From Thermoanaerobaculia bacterium (lineage in GTDB: Bacteria > Acidobacteriota > Thermoanaerobaculia > Multivoradales > JAHEKO01): a stretch of 64,000 nucleotides of DNA. The notes below the pieces were generated by a model. That model was not told the DNA's origin. It saw only the letters and a list, made by a program, of their open reading frames with translations, and did not search any database. Each line of letters opens with the position of its first letter. Within the stretch, counting starts at the first letter, position 1. The translations under genes and the position numbers were made by a program. Where the stretch lies: positions 1 through 64,000 of the forward strand of contig CAMYOG010000041.1 in the NCBI GenBank assembly GCA_947259925.1. The letters are read 5' to 3'. This document shows, piece by piece, positions 17,051 to 26,177 of this stretch.

Positions 17051-17356
17051 CTATTCCGCGTGGTTCTTCAGGATCTCCCGGTAGCGGCGGGTGGCCAGTT
17101 CGGACGGGCGTCCCTTGGCGCAGAACGACAGCTTGGCGAGCCTCTGCTCGATGACGATGCGGCCGCGCGAGTCGAGCTTGGAGGTCAAGGCATCGAGTGC
17201 TTCCCGGTAGCGCTCATCGGTGCGGGCACGGTCGAAGAAAGACAGGACGTAGACGTAGTAGAAGAGGTTGTAGCGTACGCGGTAGCGGCCGTCGTCACGT
17301 CCGCGCTCGAGAACGCGTCGAAGGGCGCCCTGGACCGCCTCGTGCTTCCGCGACAC
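17051..17356 (-). CDS. Hypothetical protein, possibly the 3' end of a larger gene
   Basis: Basic, helical protein of 101 aa if the GTG at 17356 is the start. The reading frame continues upstream without a stop and reads RSQSIGNDFLRELRVSRKHE, which looks like protein-coding sequence and has no good start codon or ribosome site. It may therefore be the C-terminal part of a gene whose front has been lost. The visible part has YRVRYNLFYYVYVLSFFDRA followed by a charged helix. No family recognised. It shares a short intergenic region with the divergent gene at 17450. Confidence 0.4.
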   Translation of the reverse strand: MSRKHEAVQGALRRVLERGRDDGRYRVRYNLFYYVYVLSFFDRARTDERYREALDALTSKLDSRGRIVIEQRLAKLSFCAKGRPSELATRRYREILKNHAE

Positions 17357-17449
17357 CCGTAGCTCGCGGAGGAAGTCGTTCCCGATCGACTGGGACCTCC
17401 AGGGTGCTCTCGCAACAGCTGTCGCACTGGCGCGACGCGTCGTGACAGG

Positions 17450-18493
17450 ATGACCGTCATGCGGCAGCTAGCTCTCTCGATCTTCGCCATTTGTCTCGCC
17501 CTTGCGGGGGCAAGCGCCGTCGCCGGTCCACCTTTGACGATCGAGGAGGTCATCGAGGCTGCCGGCTTCGACGACCGACAGCGGGCCGGCCTGCTGGCGG
17601 GGGAGATCGTCACCAAAGACTTCGACGAGGCTTCCGACAAGGAGATGTCCATCCTCGTCGCGCTCAAGGTTCCGTTCTCACTGCCGGTGGTGTTGGAGGC
17701 CATGCGTGGTTTTCGGGTACTGGACTTCGACGAGGATCTGATCGCGGTCGGCGAGATCGGTGTCGATCAAGACGCCTCTGAGGCGCTGGCGGGGGTCGAG
17801 TTGTCCGCGGAGGAAGGAGGCGAGATTCTGCGACTCCTGTCCGTGGAGGCCGGCTCGGACTTCAACCTCAGCGAAGGAGAGATCGCGCGCTTCGCCGCCC
17901 TCGCGCGGAGCTTCTCGAGCCGTGACTGCGAGACGGAAGCCGCCTGCCGCTCGGCCGTCAACGAGACCTTGCGATCCGTGTTGGCCGAGCGCCTGACCGC
18001 GTACCGTGAACGAGGTGTCGAAGGCGTCGCAGGCTATGCGCGTACCAGAGGAAAGCAAGCCAAGCCGAGCGAGGAGCTGCGGCTTGCGGCGGACCAGATG
18101 CCCCTCCTGCGCAAGCACCTTCCGGAGATCTATCGAGCTTGGCTCGAATACCCCCGAGCGCAGCCCGAGGGCTCACAGCACCAGTTCCTGTGGCTCAAGC
18201 GGAAGGTCGAGGACCGCCCGACGTTCGTCCTTACCCATCGGGCAATCTACGAGGCCGAGGGCGCGATCTTCTCCGCCGAGCGGCATTTCTATGTCGGGCA
18301 GTTCTACAACTCCCTCCAGATGGCTTCGTACGCCACCAGCCTCGGCTCCGAGTCGATCGGCTTCCTCCTCAACCGGACCTCCACCGACCTGGTGGCCGGC
18401 TTCGGCACCAGCGCCAAGAAGAAGATCGGCCGCTCCAAGGTTCGCAAAGCGCTGGTCGGGACCTACGAGAGGCTGCTGGCCGATCTCGACTAG
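17450..18493 (+). CDS. Exported hypothetical protein
   Basis: Protein of 347 aa with a signal peptide (MRQLALSIFAICLALAGASAVA after a possible internal Met at residue 4). The remainder is acidic and mostly helical, with LTIEEVIEAAGFDDRQRAGL, a pair of cysteines (CETEAAC) near residue 168 that could form a disulfide, and a C-terminal half with conserved-looking aromatic segments (FVLTHRAIYEAEGAIFSAER, HFYVGQFYNSLQ). A basic tail (TSAKKKIGRSKVRKAL) ends the protein. No domain recognised. ATG at 17450 or 17459 are both possible; neither has a strong ribosome site. Confidence 0.72.
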   Translation: MTVMRQLALSIFAICLALAGASAVAGPPLTIEEVIEAAGFDDRQRAGLLAGEIVTKDFDEASDKEMSILVALKVPFSLPVVLEAMRGFRVLDFDEDLIAVGEIGVDQDASEALAGVELSAEEGGEILRLLSVEAGSDFNLSEGEIARFAALARSFSSRDCETEAACRSAVNETLRSVLAERLTAYRERGVEGVAGYARTRGKQAKPSEELRLAADQMPLLRKHLPEIYRAWLEYPRAQPEGSQHQFLWLKRKVEDRPTFVLTHRAIYEAEGAIFSAERHFYVGQFYNSLQMASYATSLGSESIGFLLNRTSTDLVAGFGTSAKKKIGRSKVRKALVGTYERLLADLD

Positions 18494-18539
18494 TCATTAC
18501 GCTGGATCTCGTCTGCGTAAGAGCTTTGCCCGAGCATGG

Positions 18540-18740
18540 GTGCTGACGTTCGCGGCACGCCTGGCGCTGCCACTACTCGCGCTGGCACCGCTGCTCGGCC
18601 TCGCACGGTATCTGTTCGATCGCCGAGCTCTGGCCGGCATCGGATTCACGACTCGACTGCTCGCCGCCTTGGTGCTCGTCGGCAGCGTCGGCTTCCTGGC
18701 CTGGCTGCACATCTGGCACCTGCTCGGCTGGCATCTCTGA
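18540..18740 (+). pseudogene. Membrane-domain remnant (C-terminal part of a hydrolase-like protein)
   Basis: A 66-codon frame beginning VLTFAARLALPLLALAPLLG and ending GFLAWLHIWHLLGWHL has two transmembrane segments. The closing WHLLGW pattern recalls the C-terminal membrane domains that follow beta-lactamase-like serine hydrolase domains. No hydrolase domain precedes it in any frame. It starts 46 bp after the previous gene. It is more likely the tail of a deleted gene than an intact small protein, but a genuine small membrane protein cannot be excluded. Confidence 0.35.
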
Positions 18741-19109
18741 CCGGAAGCTGCCGGACCTGAGGTTCCGCACGCCGACGGCGTCGCCCATCGCCGACCAGAG
18801 AAGGGCGAACGGTAGACCGCAGATCAACCGTGGAGGCGTCTTCCGAGCCGGGCCGGCTGGAGTGCGACGTGCAGAGGGGAGGGAAAGAGCTGACTTCGCT
18901 TCCGGTTTCCGCTCCTGCGCCGTGGGTGATGCGCAAGGCATCCGGCCAGGTCCGGACGGCCTTGCCGCGCCCGTGGGCCTGTTAGGGACGTCACAGCATC
19001 GCAGTGGGGCCTTCCGTAGAGTCCTCGCACAGCCAAAACGACCCGCTTCAGAGTGGATGAACCTGCCGGCGTCACTCGGTGGAGGCCGGCACTTAAAGGG
19101 AGTTACTCT
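18741..19109. other. Intergenic stretch without a recognised gene
   Basis: No frame here gives a convincing protein on either strand. The last part (19091-19109) provides the leader of the next gene, with AAAGGGAG close before its ATG at 19110. No clear hairpin or promoter was identified. Confidence 0.4.
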
Positions 19110-19535
19110 ATGGATGAAGCTAGAGGCCTTCTTTGTGGACTCGTTCTGCTCGCCGGCCTGGCGCTCATCTGCGCCGTCCCGAGCGCCGCCCAGACGGCCG
19201 ACGGCCAGACACCCGCCGAAGAGACCGTCTGTGACCACCTTTCAGGGGCCGCGTTCGGACTCTGCAACGCCTACTGCGAAGCGATGGACTGCGAGCTCCT
19301 GGACGATGGCGATCCCTTCACCTTCCCCAACGCCTCGGCCCAGGCGTGCCTAAAAGTGAAGGACAACTTCATCAAGATCACCGGCCAGGCTTCGCTGCCG
19401 TGCGACATCTGCCCGCCCGGCGAAGGTCAGGAGGGCTGCGCTTGCGAGACCGATGACGACTGTAGCGGCGGTCTGATCTGTGAGCTCGGCGACGACGGGG
19501 GACTGTGCACCGAAGACGACGGCGGCGGCGCCTAG
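19110..19535 (+). CDS. Small secreted cysteine-rich protein (Dickkopf/EGF-like Cys pattern)
   Basis: Exported protein of 141 aa. The signal peptide runs to about residue 27 (GLVLLAGLALICAVPSAAQ). The mature part is acidic with 14 cysteines: CDHLSGAAFGLCNAYCEAMD, then CLKVKDNFIKITGQASLPC, and a tail CACETDDDCSGGLIC with a final LCTED. The tail resembles Dickkopf-type C-x-DDDCxGGLxC motifs often found in secreted proteins of large-genome soil and marine bacteria. The first half is a recurring AYCEAMDC module of unknown function. ATG at 19110 is preferred over the in-frame upstream start because it leads directly into the signal peptide. Probably disulfide-bonded and extracellular. Confidence 0.75.
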   Translation: MDEARGLLCGLVLLAGLALICAVPSAAQTADGQTPAEETVCDHLSGAAFGLCNAYCEAMDCELLDDGDPFTFPNASAQACLKVKDNFIKITGQASLPCDICPPGEGQEGCACETDDDCSGGLICELGDDGGLCTEDDGGGA

Positions 19536-19554
19536 AGCTCCTGCCGTAGTCGCT

Positions 19555-19591
19555 GCCGAGGAGGCCGGCGCGGCTCGCCCTCCTTCTCGGC
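19555..19591. terminator. Weak hairpin between convergent genes
   Basis: GCCGAG at 19555-19560 pairs with CTCGGC at 19586-19591, and part of the interior (AGG with CCT) can extend the stem. It lies between the convergent cysteine-rich protein gene and the TPR kinase gene. No T-run follows. Confidence 0.3.
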
Positions 19592-19694
19592 GCGGTTCTC
19601 TGGCAAGGCAGATCGACACCATCTCTCGCTTTCGGGCGCCGCGGGACCCGCTGCTCAGCCCGCCCATGACGGGAGGTGCGCGGAGTCTGTCCGT

Positions 19695-22091
19695 CTAGCC
19701 TTCTAGACCGATTCTCTCCACCAGGGCGTGGAATCGTGGATCGTCCCGCAGAGGATCGAACGCCGGCCCGGTGACGAGCATCAGCTCCCAGGTGATGCCC
19801 CGTTCGAACGCTCGCTCGAGCCGGTCCAGGGCCTTGTCGTCGTGGCCGATCAACATGTAGCTCCACGCGACCGCCCACGGCGGCACCAGGGACTCGAGGT
19901 CGAAGCCGGCCGACAGCGGCGACGCCTCTCCCGCCCCGGCGTGGCGGGCCGCCAGATCGACGAGACGGCGCATCGCCGCGGGATCTCGAGCGGTCACCTC
20001 GGACCATGTGTCGACCTCCCGCGCCGCTTCTTCGAATCGAGCCGCCTCCACGAGAGTGAGCGCGAGCACCAGCCGAGTGGTCGAGAAGTTCTCGTCCAGC
20101 TCCAGGGCGCGCCGATACTGCTGGATCGCCGCTTCGACCTGTCCGGCCAGATAGAGGTTGTAACCCAGATCCTGGTTGATCATCAGCGACAGCGGGTCGA
20201 GGTCCAGAGCGGTTCTGATGTGGCGCAAGGCGGCCTCGTGGTTACCCAGGCGGCTACGTAGATTCGCGTACCAGTGGTGGGCGGTCGGGTACTCGGGACT
20301 CAGCTCAAGCGCACGCCGGAACTCGATCTCGGCCCCCTCCCAGTCGAGCTCCGACTCCCTCACCAGAGCCAAGGAGGTCACCGCTTCGCCGAGGGAGGGG
20401 TCCAGTTCGAGGGCGCGCTTCGCCGCCGCCTCGGCCTGGGTCAGGGTGGCCGCGATATCGACCTCGGGGTCGAACCACGGCAGAACCGCGTAGATGTCGG
20501 CGAGCCCGGCGTGGGCGAGGGCATAGTCCGGATCCAGGTCGATGGCCCGCTCGTAGTGTCCGATGGCGGTCTCGAGAGCCTGCGGAGTCCGCTTGTTCCA
20601 GTAGAACCGGCCCAGTTGGTAGGCCTGGTATGCCGCCAGGCTGTCGGTGGGTGACGCGGCGAGCCGCTCCTCGTCGGAGGGGGAAAGCGTCAAATCAAGA
20701 GCACCGGCGACTTCACGGGCGACGTCGCTGCGGATGGTGAAGATGTGAGCCGCTGACAGCTCCCGGTCGTAGTCGTTGGCCCACAGCTGCTCAGCGGTCC
20801 GTGGATCGACCAGGCTGGCGGTGACCCGCACGCGGCCGCCGGCCAGGCTGACGCTGCCGGCGATGATGTAGTCGGCGTCCAGTGTGTCCGCGATCTCGCT
20901 GTAGCTGGCCGCCGACTGGCTGACGCGTCGCGCCGACCCGTTGGCTATGAGGACGAAACCGCCTACCTTCGACAGCTGGGTGTTGATGTCTTGTGCGATT
21001 CCCTGGCTGAGATGCTCGTTGCCTTCCGTCAGATCCTCGAAGGGCAGCACCACGAGTCGCCTCCTCTGAGCCTCGGTGGCTTCGGGGGCCGAGATCGGAT
21101 CGACAGCCGGCCGGTCCTGCCATGCCCACCACGCGGCGCCCATGCCGATCGTCGCCACCGCGAGGGCGACAGCCGCGTGCGTCGTCCACCGCCCGCGCGT
21201 CGGTGCCAAGGGAAGAGGCCCGCCGAGTCTTCGCCGCGCCGTTCCGTGCAGCAACCCGCCGATCTCCTGCTTTGCCTCGGCGAGGCTCGCCAGCCGCCGC
21301 GAGGAGTCCTTCTCCAAGCAGGCGCGCAGCAGACGACGAACCTTGGCCGGGACTTCCGGCGGCAGCGACTTCCAGTCCGGCTCCTCCTTGAGGATCGCGG
21401 CGATCGTCTCGGACGCCGTCGCCCTGGCGAACGGCCGACGACCGGTTAGCGACTCGTAGAGAACACAGCCGAACGCCCAGACGTCTGTGCCGGTGTCGAC
21501 CCGCTCGCCCCGAGCCTGTTCGGGGCTCATGTACGGCATGGTGCCGAGGACGACGCCGGCCCGCGTGGCGTGCATCGACATCGTCGGCGCGAGGTCCAGC
21601 TCCTCGGGCGACATCGAGCCCGCCAGCGACTTGGCCAGACCGAAGTCGAGCACTTTGACCTCGCCGCCGGGGGTCACCTTGACGTTCGACGGCTTCAGAT
21701 CTCGGTGGATGATGCCCTGCTCGTGGGCGGTCTCCAGGCCATCGGCGATCTGCCAGCCGAGCTCCAGGGCTTCCCCGACGTCGAGCGGACCGCGTCCGAG
21801 CCTCTCGTCCAGAGTCTCGCCCTCGACGAGCTCCAGGACCAGGAAGCGAACACCTTGCGATTCCTCGAGGTTGTGGATCGTTGCGATGTTGGGGTGGTTC
21901 AACGAGGCGAGGGTCTTGGCCTCGCGTCGGAAGCGGGCCAGCCGGTCGGGATCGGCGGCGAAGTCCTCGGGCAGTACCTTGATGGCGACCTCCCGCCCGA
22001 GGACTGTGTCGTGCGCCCTGTAGACCTTCCCCATGCCGCCCTCGCCGAGCTTGGCGAGGATCTCGTAGTGGGAGATGGTCTGGCCGATCAT
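19695..22091 (-). CDS. Ser/Thr protein kinase with FlgO-like domain and TPR repeats
   Basis: Protein of 798 aa in three parts. The kinase domain (about 8-270) has LGEGGMGKVYRA, VAIKVLPEDF, HRDLKPSNVK near 128 and DFGLAK, all intact. A transmembrane helix (AVALAVATIGMGAAWWAW, about 303-325) follows. A periplasmic part begins with a FlgO/TolB-like domain (about 342-480: LVVLPFEDLTEGNEHLSQGI and DADYIIAGSVSLAGGRVRV) and continues with TPR units (about 500-760: DLDPDYALAHAGLADIYAVL, ALELSPEYPTAHHWYANL). ATG at 22091 gives MIGQTISHYEIL, the usual opening of these kinases; the longer in-frame ORF is ignored. A common acidobacterial sensor layout; signal and targets unknown. Confidence 0.92.
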   Translation of the reverse strand: MIGQTISHYEILAKLGEGGMGKVYRAHDTVLGREVAIKVLPEDFAADPDRLARFRREAKTLASLNHPNIATIHNLEESQGVRFLVLELVEGETLDERLGRGPLDVGEALELGWQIADGLETAHEQGIIHRDLKPSNVKVTPGGEVKVLDFGLAKSLAGSMSPEELDLAPTMSMHATRAGVVLGTMPYMSPEQARGERVDTGTDVWAFGCVLYESLTGRRPFARATASETIAAILKEEPDWKSLPPEVPAKVRRLLRACLEKDSSRRLASLAEAKQEIGGLLHGTARRRLGGPLPLAPTRGRWTTHAAVALAVATIGMGAAWWAWQDRPAVDPISAPEATEAQRRRLVVLPFEDLTEGNEHLSQGIAQDINTQLSKVGGFVLIANGSARRVSQSAASYSEIADTLDADYIIAGSVSLAGGRVRVTASLVDPRTAEQLWANDYDRELSAAHIFTIRSDVAREVAGALDLTLSPSDEERLAASPTDSLAAYQAYQLGRFYWNKRTPQALETAIGHYERAIDLDPDYALAHAGLADIYAVLPWFDPEVDIAATLTQAEAAAKRALELDPSLGEAVTSLALVRESELDWEGAEIEFRRALELSPEYPTAHHWYANLRSRLGNHEAALRHIRTALDLDPLSLMINQDLGYNLYLAGQVEAAIQQYRRALELDENFSTTRLVLALTLVEAARFEEAAREVDTWSEVTARDPAAMRRLVDLAARHAGAGEASPLSAGFDLESLVPPWAVAWSYMLIGHDDKALDRLERAFERGITWELMLVTGPAFDPLRDDPRFHALVERIGLEG

Positions 22092-22526
22092 GGGGAGAGC
22101 CGACGAGCGTATTCTACGCAGCCGGTCACCGCCGAGAGCCTCTCGCCCGCCGGTCCGAGCCGATCCCGACGTCCGTTCGCGAACATCGTGAAGCGACGTC
22201 GCCGGCGCCGGTGACGTCACCGCCCGAGGCGCCCTCAGCCAGGGAGTCTCGGCCGAGCTGAGCCATGAAATGCCTGCGATCAAGAGGCCTCACGGGGACA
22301 CTCAGCCACATCTCGAGACCGGTGCCCTCGGCGGAGATCGTCTGCTCGGACTGCAGCCGGGGCAGCGAGGCGGAGAGACCGCCGTGAAGCATGGCCTGCG
22401 AACTCGCGCACCTGTCGAGCGCCTCCGTTGGCTCTGCTACCTATGTGATGCGGTTCATTGGCGTGCCCCCGACCGGAGCGGCACAGTGGACGGGCGCCGG
22501 TGCTCCGGACGACCGGGGAACGAAAA
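22092..22526. other. Divergent intergenic region
   Basis: Separates the minus-strand kinase from the plus-strand NfeD-like gene and must hold both promoters. A minus-strand frame (22126-22392) can be translated, but it overlaps the kinase leader and resembles no family. No confident promoter hexamers were found. Confidence 0.4.
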
Positions 22527-22871
22527 ATGAGCATGGGTCCGACCGTTCTACTGATAATCGTCGTGGTCGTGCTCCTTCTCTTCTCGGTGCCCGAGTTCTG
22601 GATGCTGATCCGTCTCGTACGCGAGCGCGGGCTGAAGGCGACGCGCGTTCGGCTCCGGGACGGCCTCGTTGGGCAGGTCGTTCGTGCGAGCCGCAGCTTC
22701 TCGGTCCACCGCGGCGTCGCCACCGGCCAGGTGACAACCGAAGGAGAGATCTGGCGGGCTCGCTGCGCTCGACCCGATGTGCGGGTGCAGGAGGGCGATC
22801 GCCTGCGCATCGTGGCTCGAGACGGCCTGACGGTGCTCGTCGAGCCGCTTTCCAGCTCGGAAACGAGCTGA
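22527..22871 (+). CDS. NfeD-like membrane protein with OB-fold
   Basis: Small protein of 114 aa. One N-terminal transmembrane helix (VLLIIVVVVLLLFSVPEFWM) is followed by a short basic linker and an OB-fold domain of about 60 residues starting GLVGQVVRASRSFSVHRGVA and ending DRLRIVARDGLTVLVEPL, as in the C-terminal domain of NfeD proteins. Such proteins usually pair with stomatin/SPFH proteins or membrane proteases, but none is adjacent here. ATG at 22527 is chosen because it begins the membrane helix; the in-frame upstream extension is rich in Arg and Pro and unlikely. The OB domain is expected to face the cytoplasm. Confidence 0.7.
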   Translation: MSMGPTVLLIIVVVVLLLFSVPEFWMLIRLVRERGLKATRVRLRDGLVGQVVRASRSFSVHRGVATGQVTTEGEIWRARCARPDVRVQEGDRLRIVARDGLTVLVEPLSSSETS

Positions 22872-23202
22872 CGCCCCCGTGCTCATGAAATGGCCTACGG
22901 CGGTAGCGAGCCCGCTGGCATCCGGTGCGAGACCACCCTCGATTCCGGAGCGGACCCGGTAGAGTGGCCTGCGTTCTGCGAGACTCAGGTATGGCCCTAC
23001 GGCAAGCAAAGGGGTCGTCGAGGTGGTCCTGGGATCGCCGAGAGCTCGGTTCGCCGCTGTCAGCCACCTCGAGAGAGTGGGTTGCTCTGCGCCGAGGTGA
23101 AGCGCGCGACCGGTCGTGCAGCGGGCAGACCGGCCTGGTCGCGCTCGGAGTCTCGGCGCTCGAGTCCGTCAGACTCTCGGCCGGGAGCGGAGGAGGATGG
23201 AC
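22872..23202. other. Intergenic stretch, nothing recognised
   Basis: No supported coding frame on either strand. The 3' end supplies a purine-rich ribosome site (GGAGGAGG, 23189-23196) for the downstream lipoprotein gene. Confidence 0.4.
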
Positions 23203-24960
23203 ATGAGATCCGGCTGGAGGCGGTCAATCACGGTATGCGCTCTGGTGCTGGCGCTCGCGTGCTCCGACCGTCCGCTCGCCACCCCAGAGCCGGTGGACGA
23301 GTCCCCACACAGCGCCTATCTGGGCCGCTACCGGCTCCGCCAGGACCTCGTTCTGGTGGTGCGCGAGCGGGACGGTCTCCTTACCGTTCTCCCCAGCCTC
23401 TGGAACCGAGTGGTGATCCTCGAGCCGGTGGCCGGGGACCGGTTCCGCTCGGTGTTGGATCCCGAGACGGAGGTCTCGTTCCACCGCGACACCGAGGGCG
23501 TCGTGACCGAGCTGGAGGTCTCGGGCAGCAGAGGCTTCACCGGCAGGGCCAGCCGCCTGTCGCCCGCAGAGCGCCTACCGGTCGAGGCGTTGCTCGACGG
23601 CGAGCCCGAAGCAGCACTGCGGCTGCTGGACGAGACCAAGGAGGAGAGTCCCGATCGGGCCGTCGGCCTGGCAATCCGGCTGCTGGCCAACTTTCCCTCC
23701 CGTAGCGACACGGCGGCCCGCTTCCTCGGCGGGCTCGCCGAGCGGTTTCCAACCTCGGCGAAGGTCCAGGAGGCCCGCGGTATGGCTTGGGTCAGCGCCG
23801 GTGACCGTGAACAGGCGCTGGCCGCTTTCCGCCGGACGATCGAGCTCGACAAGGAGAACTCCTGGGCCCGTTCGGGACTGCGCCACCTCGATCCCGATCG
23901 CGTTTTGCCGGAGGGAGAGGGCTGGCGCACTCCATTCGAGCTGGCTGATCTCTTCCGCGCGCCGACGGCCGAGGAGATCGGCCAGGTTCGGCGGCGTTGG
24001 CGCGACCGGGAGCTCTCGCCGCAGCAAGTCCGGCTGGTCGAGAGGAGCACCCTGCAGACGGACCAAGGCGACTTCCGGCAACTGCTGGTCTCTCACCTGG
24101 TGCACGGCGAGCTGCATCATGCCGCGGTCCTGGTGCCGGCCGATGCCACGCCGGGCTGCTGTCCGGTGATCCTCGACGTCAGGGGCATCAGTTGGGATTA
24201 CCGGTCGCGGCGCGTGACACCGGGCCTAATGACCCTCCTAGTCCTCCGTGAGGAGGCCTCCCGCTTTGTTCTGGCTATTCCGGGCCTGCGCGGCGAGAAA
24301 TTGGAGCTGGACGGCGAGGCCTACCTGTCGGAGGGCGATCGCACCGACGGCTGGGACGGTGCAGCCGATGACACGATCGCGTTGCTCTCGGTGGTGCTCG
24401 AGATCGTTCCCGAGGCCGACCCGGAGCGCGCCTGCGCCTTCGGCCTGAGCCGTGGCGCCTCGGTAGCATTGCTGGCCGCGTCGCGCGACCCACGGCTCGA
24501 CTGCGTCGCGGCCTGGGCCGGCCCCAGCGACTGGTTCGGGATGATGGGAACCGGGGGCTGGACCCTCGAAGAACAGGTGAGCGACGCCTTGCACGACCAG
24601 TGGCGGCCGGGCGAGGGGAGCGGTAGCGCCGCGCAGTTCGTAGAGTGGCACCTACGCGGCCCGATCGAGCGGGGCCGCCCGTCGCTGGCCGAAGTCCGGT
24701 TGCGGGTGACCGCCTCCTCGCCGCTCTACTTCGTCGACACGCTGCCGCCGACCGATCTCCACTACGGCGTCGAGGACGGCGGCGTGCCGGTCGTCAACGG
24801 GTTCGCTCTCCGCGATCGTCTGAGCGAGCTGGGCCGCTCGGCTCCGGACTATCAGGTCACGTTCCACGAAGGTGCCGGCCACGCCATGCCCTTCCCGTGG
24901 GCCTTCGATCAGAGCCGGGAGTTCCTTCTCCGCCACCTCGTCGAGACGCCTGTCGAGTGA
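23203..24960 (+). CDS. Lipoprotein with alpha/beta-hydrolase (prolyl-oligopeptidase-like) domain
   Basis: Envelope lipoprotein of about 585 aa. A short signal ends in the lipobox LALAC near residue 20. The region to about 230 has beta strands and a TPR-like helical pair (DREQALAAFRRTIELDKENS). The C-terminal half is an alpha/beta hydrolase: VILDVRGISWDYRSRR before the nucleophile, FGLSRGASVALLA with the G-x-S-x-G Ser near residue 420, and a His in HEGAGHAMPFPW near 560. This suggests an esterase or peptidase at the outer or inner membrane. ATG at 23203 is preferred over 23197 because the GGAGG then has normal spacing. Substrate unknown. Confidence 0.82.
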   Translation: MRSGWRRSITVCALVLALACSDRPLATPEPVDESPHSAYLGRYRLRQDLVLVVRERDGLLTVLPSLWNRVVILEPVAGDRFRSVLDPETEVSFHRDTEGVVTELEVSGSRGFTGRASRLSPAERLPVEALLDGEPEAALRLLDETKEESPDRAVGLAIRLLANFPSRSDTAARFLGGLAERFPTSAKVQEARGMAWVSAGDREQALAAFRRTIELDKENSWARSGLRHLDPDRVLPEGEGWRTPFELADLFRAPTAEEIGQVRRRWRDRELSPQQVRLVERSTLQTDQGDFRQLLVSHLVHGELHHAAVLVPADATPGCCPVILDVRGISWDYRSRRVTPGLMTLLVLREEASRFVLAIPGLRGEKLELDGEAYLSEGDRTDGWDGAADDTIALLSVVLEIVPEADPERACAFGLSRGASVALLAASRDPRLDCVAAWAGPSDWFGMMGTGGWTLEEQVSDALHDQWRPGEGSGSAAQFVEWHLRGPIERGRPSLAEVRLRVTASSPLYFVDTLPPTDLHYGVEDGGVPVVNGFALRDRLSELGRSAPDYQVTFHEGAGHAMPFPWAFDQSREFLLRHLVETPVE

Positions 24961-25214
24961 TGTTCTGGAGCGCCGGCGGCCTACCCGGCGGGTCGAGTTT
25001 CGTCCACCGAGCAGGTTCGTCTGTCGGAGCAGGTCTGTGAAACGGGGGCCGCTACTCCATCGAATAGACTACGCTGGTGCCGAGCGGCGAGACCGCACGC
25101 TTCGAGAGTGATCAGGACGACTTCCGGACGGCCAGCTGGGCAAAGCATGCACGGGCATCCCGCCCGGAGCGACGACGAGTTCGACCCTTCGCAACGAATG
25201 AGAAAGGAGAGCCC

Positions 25215-26054
25215 ATGAAATCCCCAAGCCAGACCTTTCCAGGCCTCGTGGGAGCGGCTGCTCTCCTGATCGGTATCGCCACGGCCATCCCGGCTGCTGG
25301 CCAGGAGCCCGGAATCGTCTCCAAGTGGGAGATCGACGTGGGCAGCGTGTTCACCAACGTCGACACCGACATTCGCGCCGACGCCAACCGGGCCGATCGC
25401 GGTACCGACATCGACTTCGAGGACGCGCTGGGCTTCGACGATAGCGAGACCCTGCTGCGGCTCAAGGCACGCCGCCAGTTCAGGAAGCGTCACTTCGTCC
25501 AGATCGATCTTCAGCGGATGTCACGCAGCTCCGCCCGAGACATCCCGTTCGAGATCGAGTTCCGGGACATCGTCTTTCCGGTCGACGTCCGGGTCGCCGC
25601 GGACTGGGACATGCAGCTGCTCGACGTTCGCTACGCCTATATGGTGGTCTTGAAGGAGAAGACGGTGGTCGGCCTCACGGCCGGCGTCGGCCGGTGGGAC
25701 TACGACGTCGAGCTGTCGGCGTTCCTCCAGCAGACTGGCCGGACCAGAGAGACCGAAGTCGACGTGGACGAGATCGTTCCGCTGTTCGGCGTCACGGTGC
25801 GCCAGGAGATCAGTCCGAAGTTCCGTTTCGATGCCAGCGTGATGGCGTTGACCTTCGATCTCGGCAGCACCTCGGGGACCATCGTGGAGTCGTCCCTGGG
25901 GTTCAGCTACTGGTTCCACCGGAATGTCGGGCTCGCCCTGTCGGTCGACTATCTCAATGCCGACCTCGACTTCGACAACCCGAGGAGCTTCCTGGGCAGC
26001 ATCGAGTACGAGCTGAGCGGCATTCAGCTCTACATCCCGATCCGTTTCAACTGA
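25215..26054 (+). CDS. Outer-membrane beta-barrel protein, OmpW/OMP_b-brl-like
   Basis: Exported protein of 279 aa with a signal peptide cleaved near AAGQE (about residue 31). The mature part consists of alternating amphipathic strands typical of an eight- to twelve-strand barrel: SKWEIDVGSVFTNVDTDIRA, ETLLRLKARRQFRKRHFVQI, KTVVGLTAGVGRWDYDVEL and FRFDASVMALTFDLG. It ends in GIQLYIPIRFN, with the terminal aromatic-x-Asn expected for insertion by the BAM complex (F next to last). AAAGGAGA precedes the ATG at 25215. Function, whether pore or structural, is unknown. Confidence 0.8.
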   Translation: MKSPSQTFPGLVGAAALLIGIATAIPAAGQEPGIVSKWEIDVGSVFTNVDTDIRADANRADRGTDIDFEDALGFDDSETLLRLKARRQFRKRHFVQIDLQRMSRSSARDIPFEIEFRDIVFPVDVRVAADWDMQLLDVRYAYMVVLKEKTVVGLTAGVGRWDYDVELSAFLQQTGRTRETEVDVDEIVPLFGVTVRQEISPKFRFDASVMALTFDLGSTSGTIVESSLGFSYWFHRNVGLALSVDYLNADLDFDNPRSFLGSIEYELSGIQLYIPIRFN

Positions 26055-26177
26055 CGACTGCGCCAGCGAACGGCAGTGGCGGTGCGCGGTCCGCATCGGG
26101 CGGAGGCCGTTCGCGTGGTCAACGAGCTGTAAGGACCGGCACCTGCTGCTGCGCTTCTTGCTCCACGCTAGACTGTC

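Noticed and set aside
22126-22392. 88-codon minus-strand ORF upstream of the TPR kinase
   Set aside because: No family resemblance or ribosome site, and it lies in the leader of the kinase gene.
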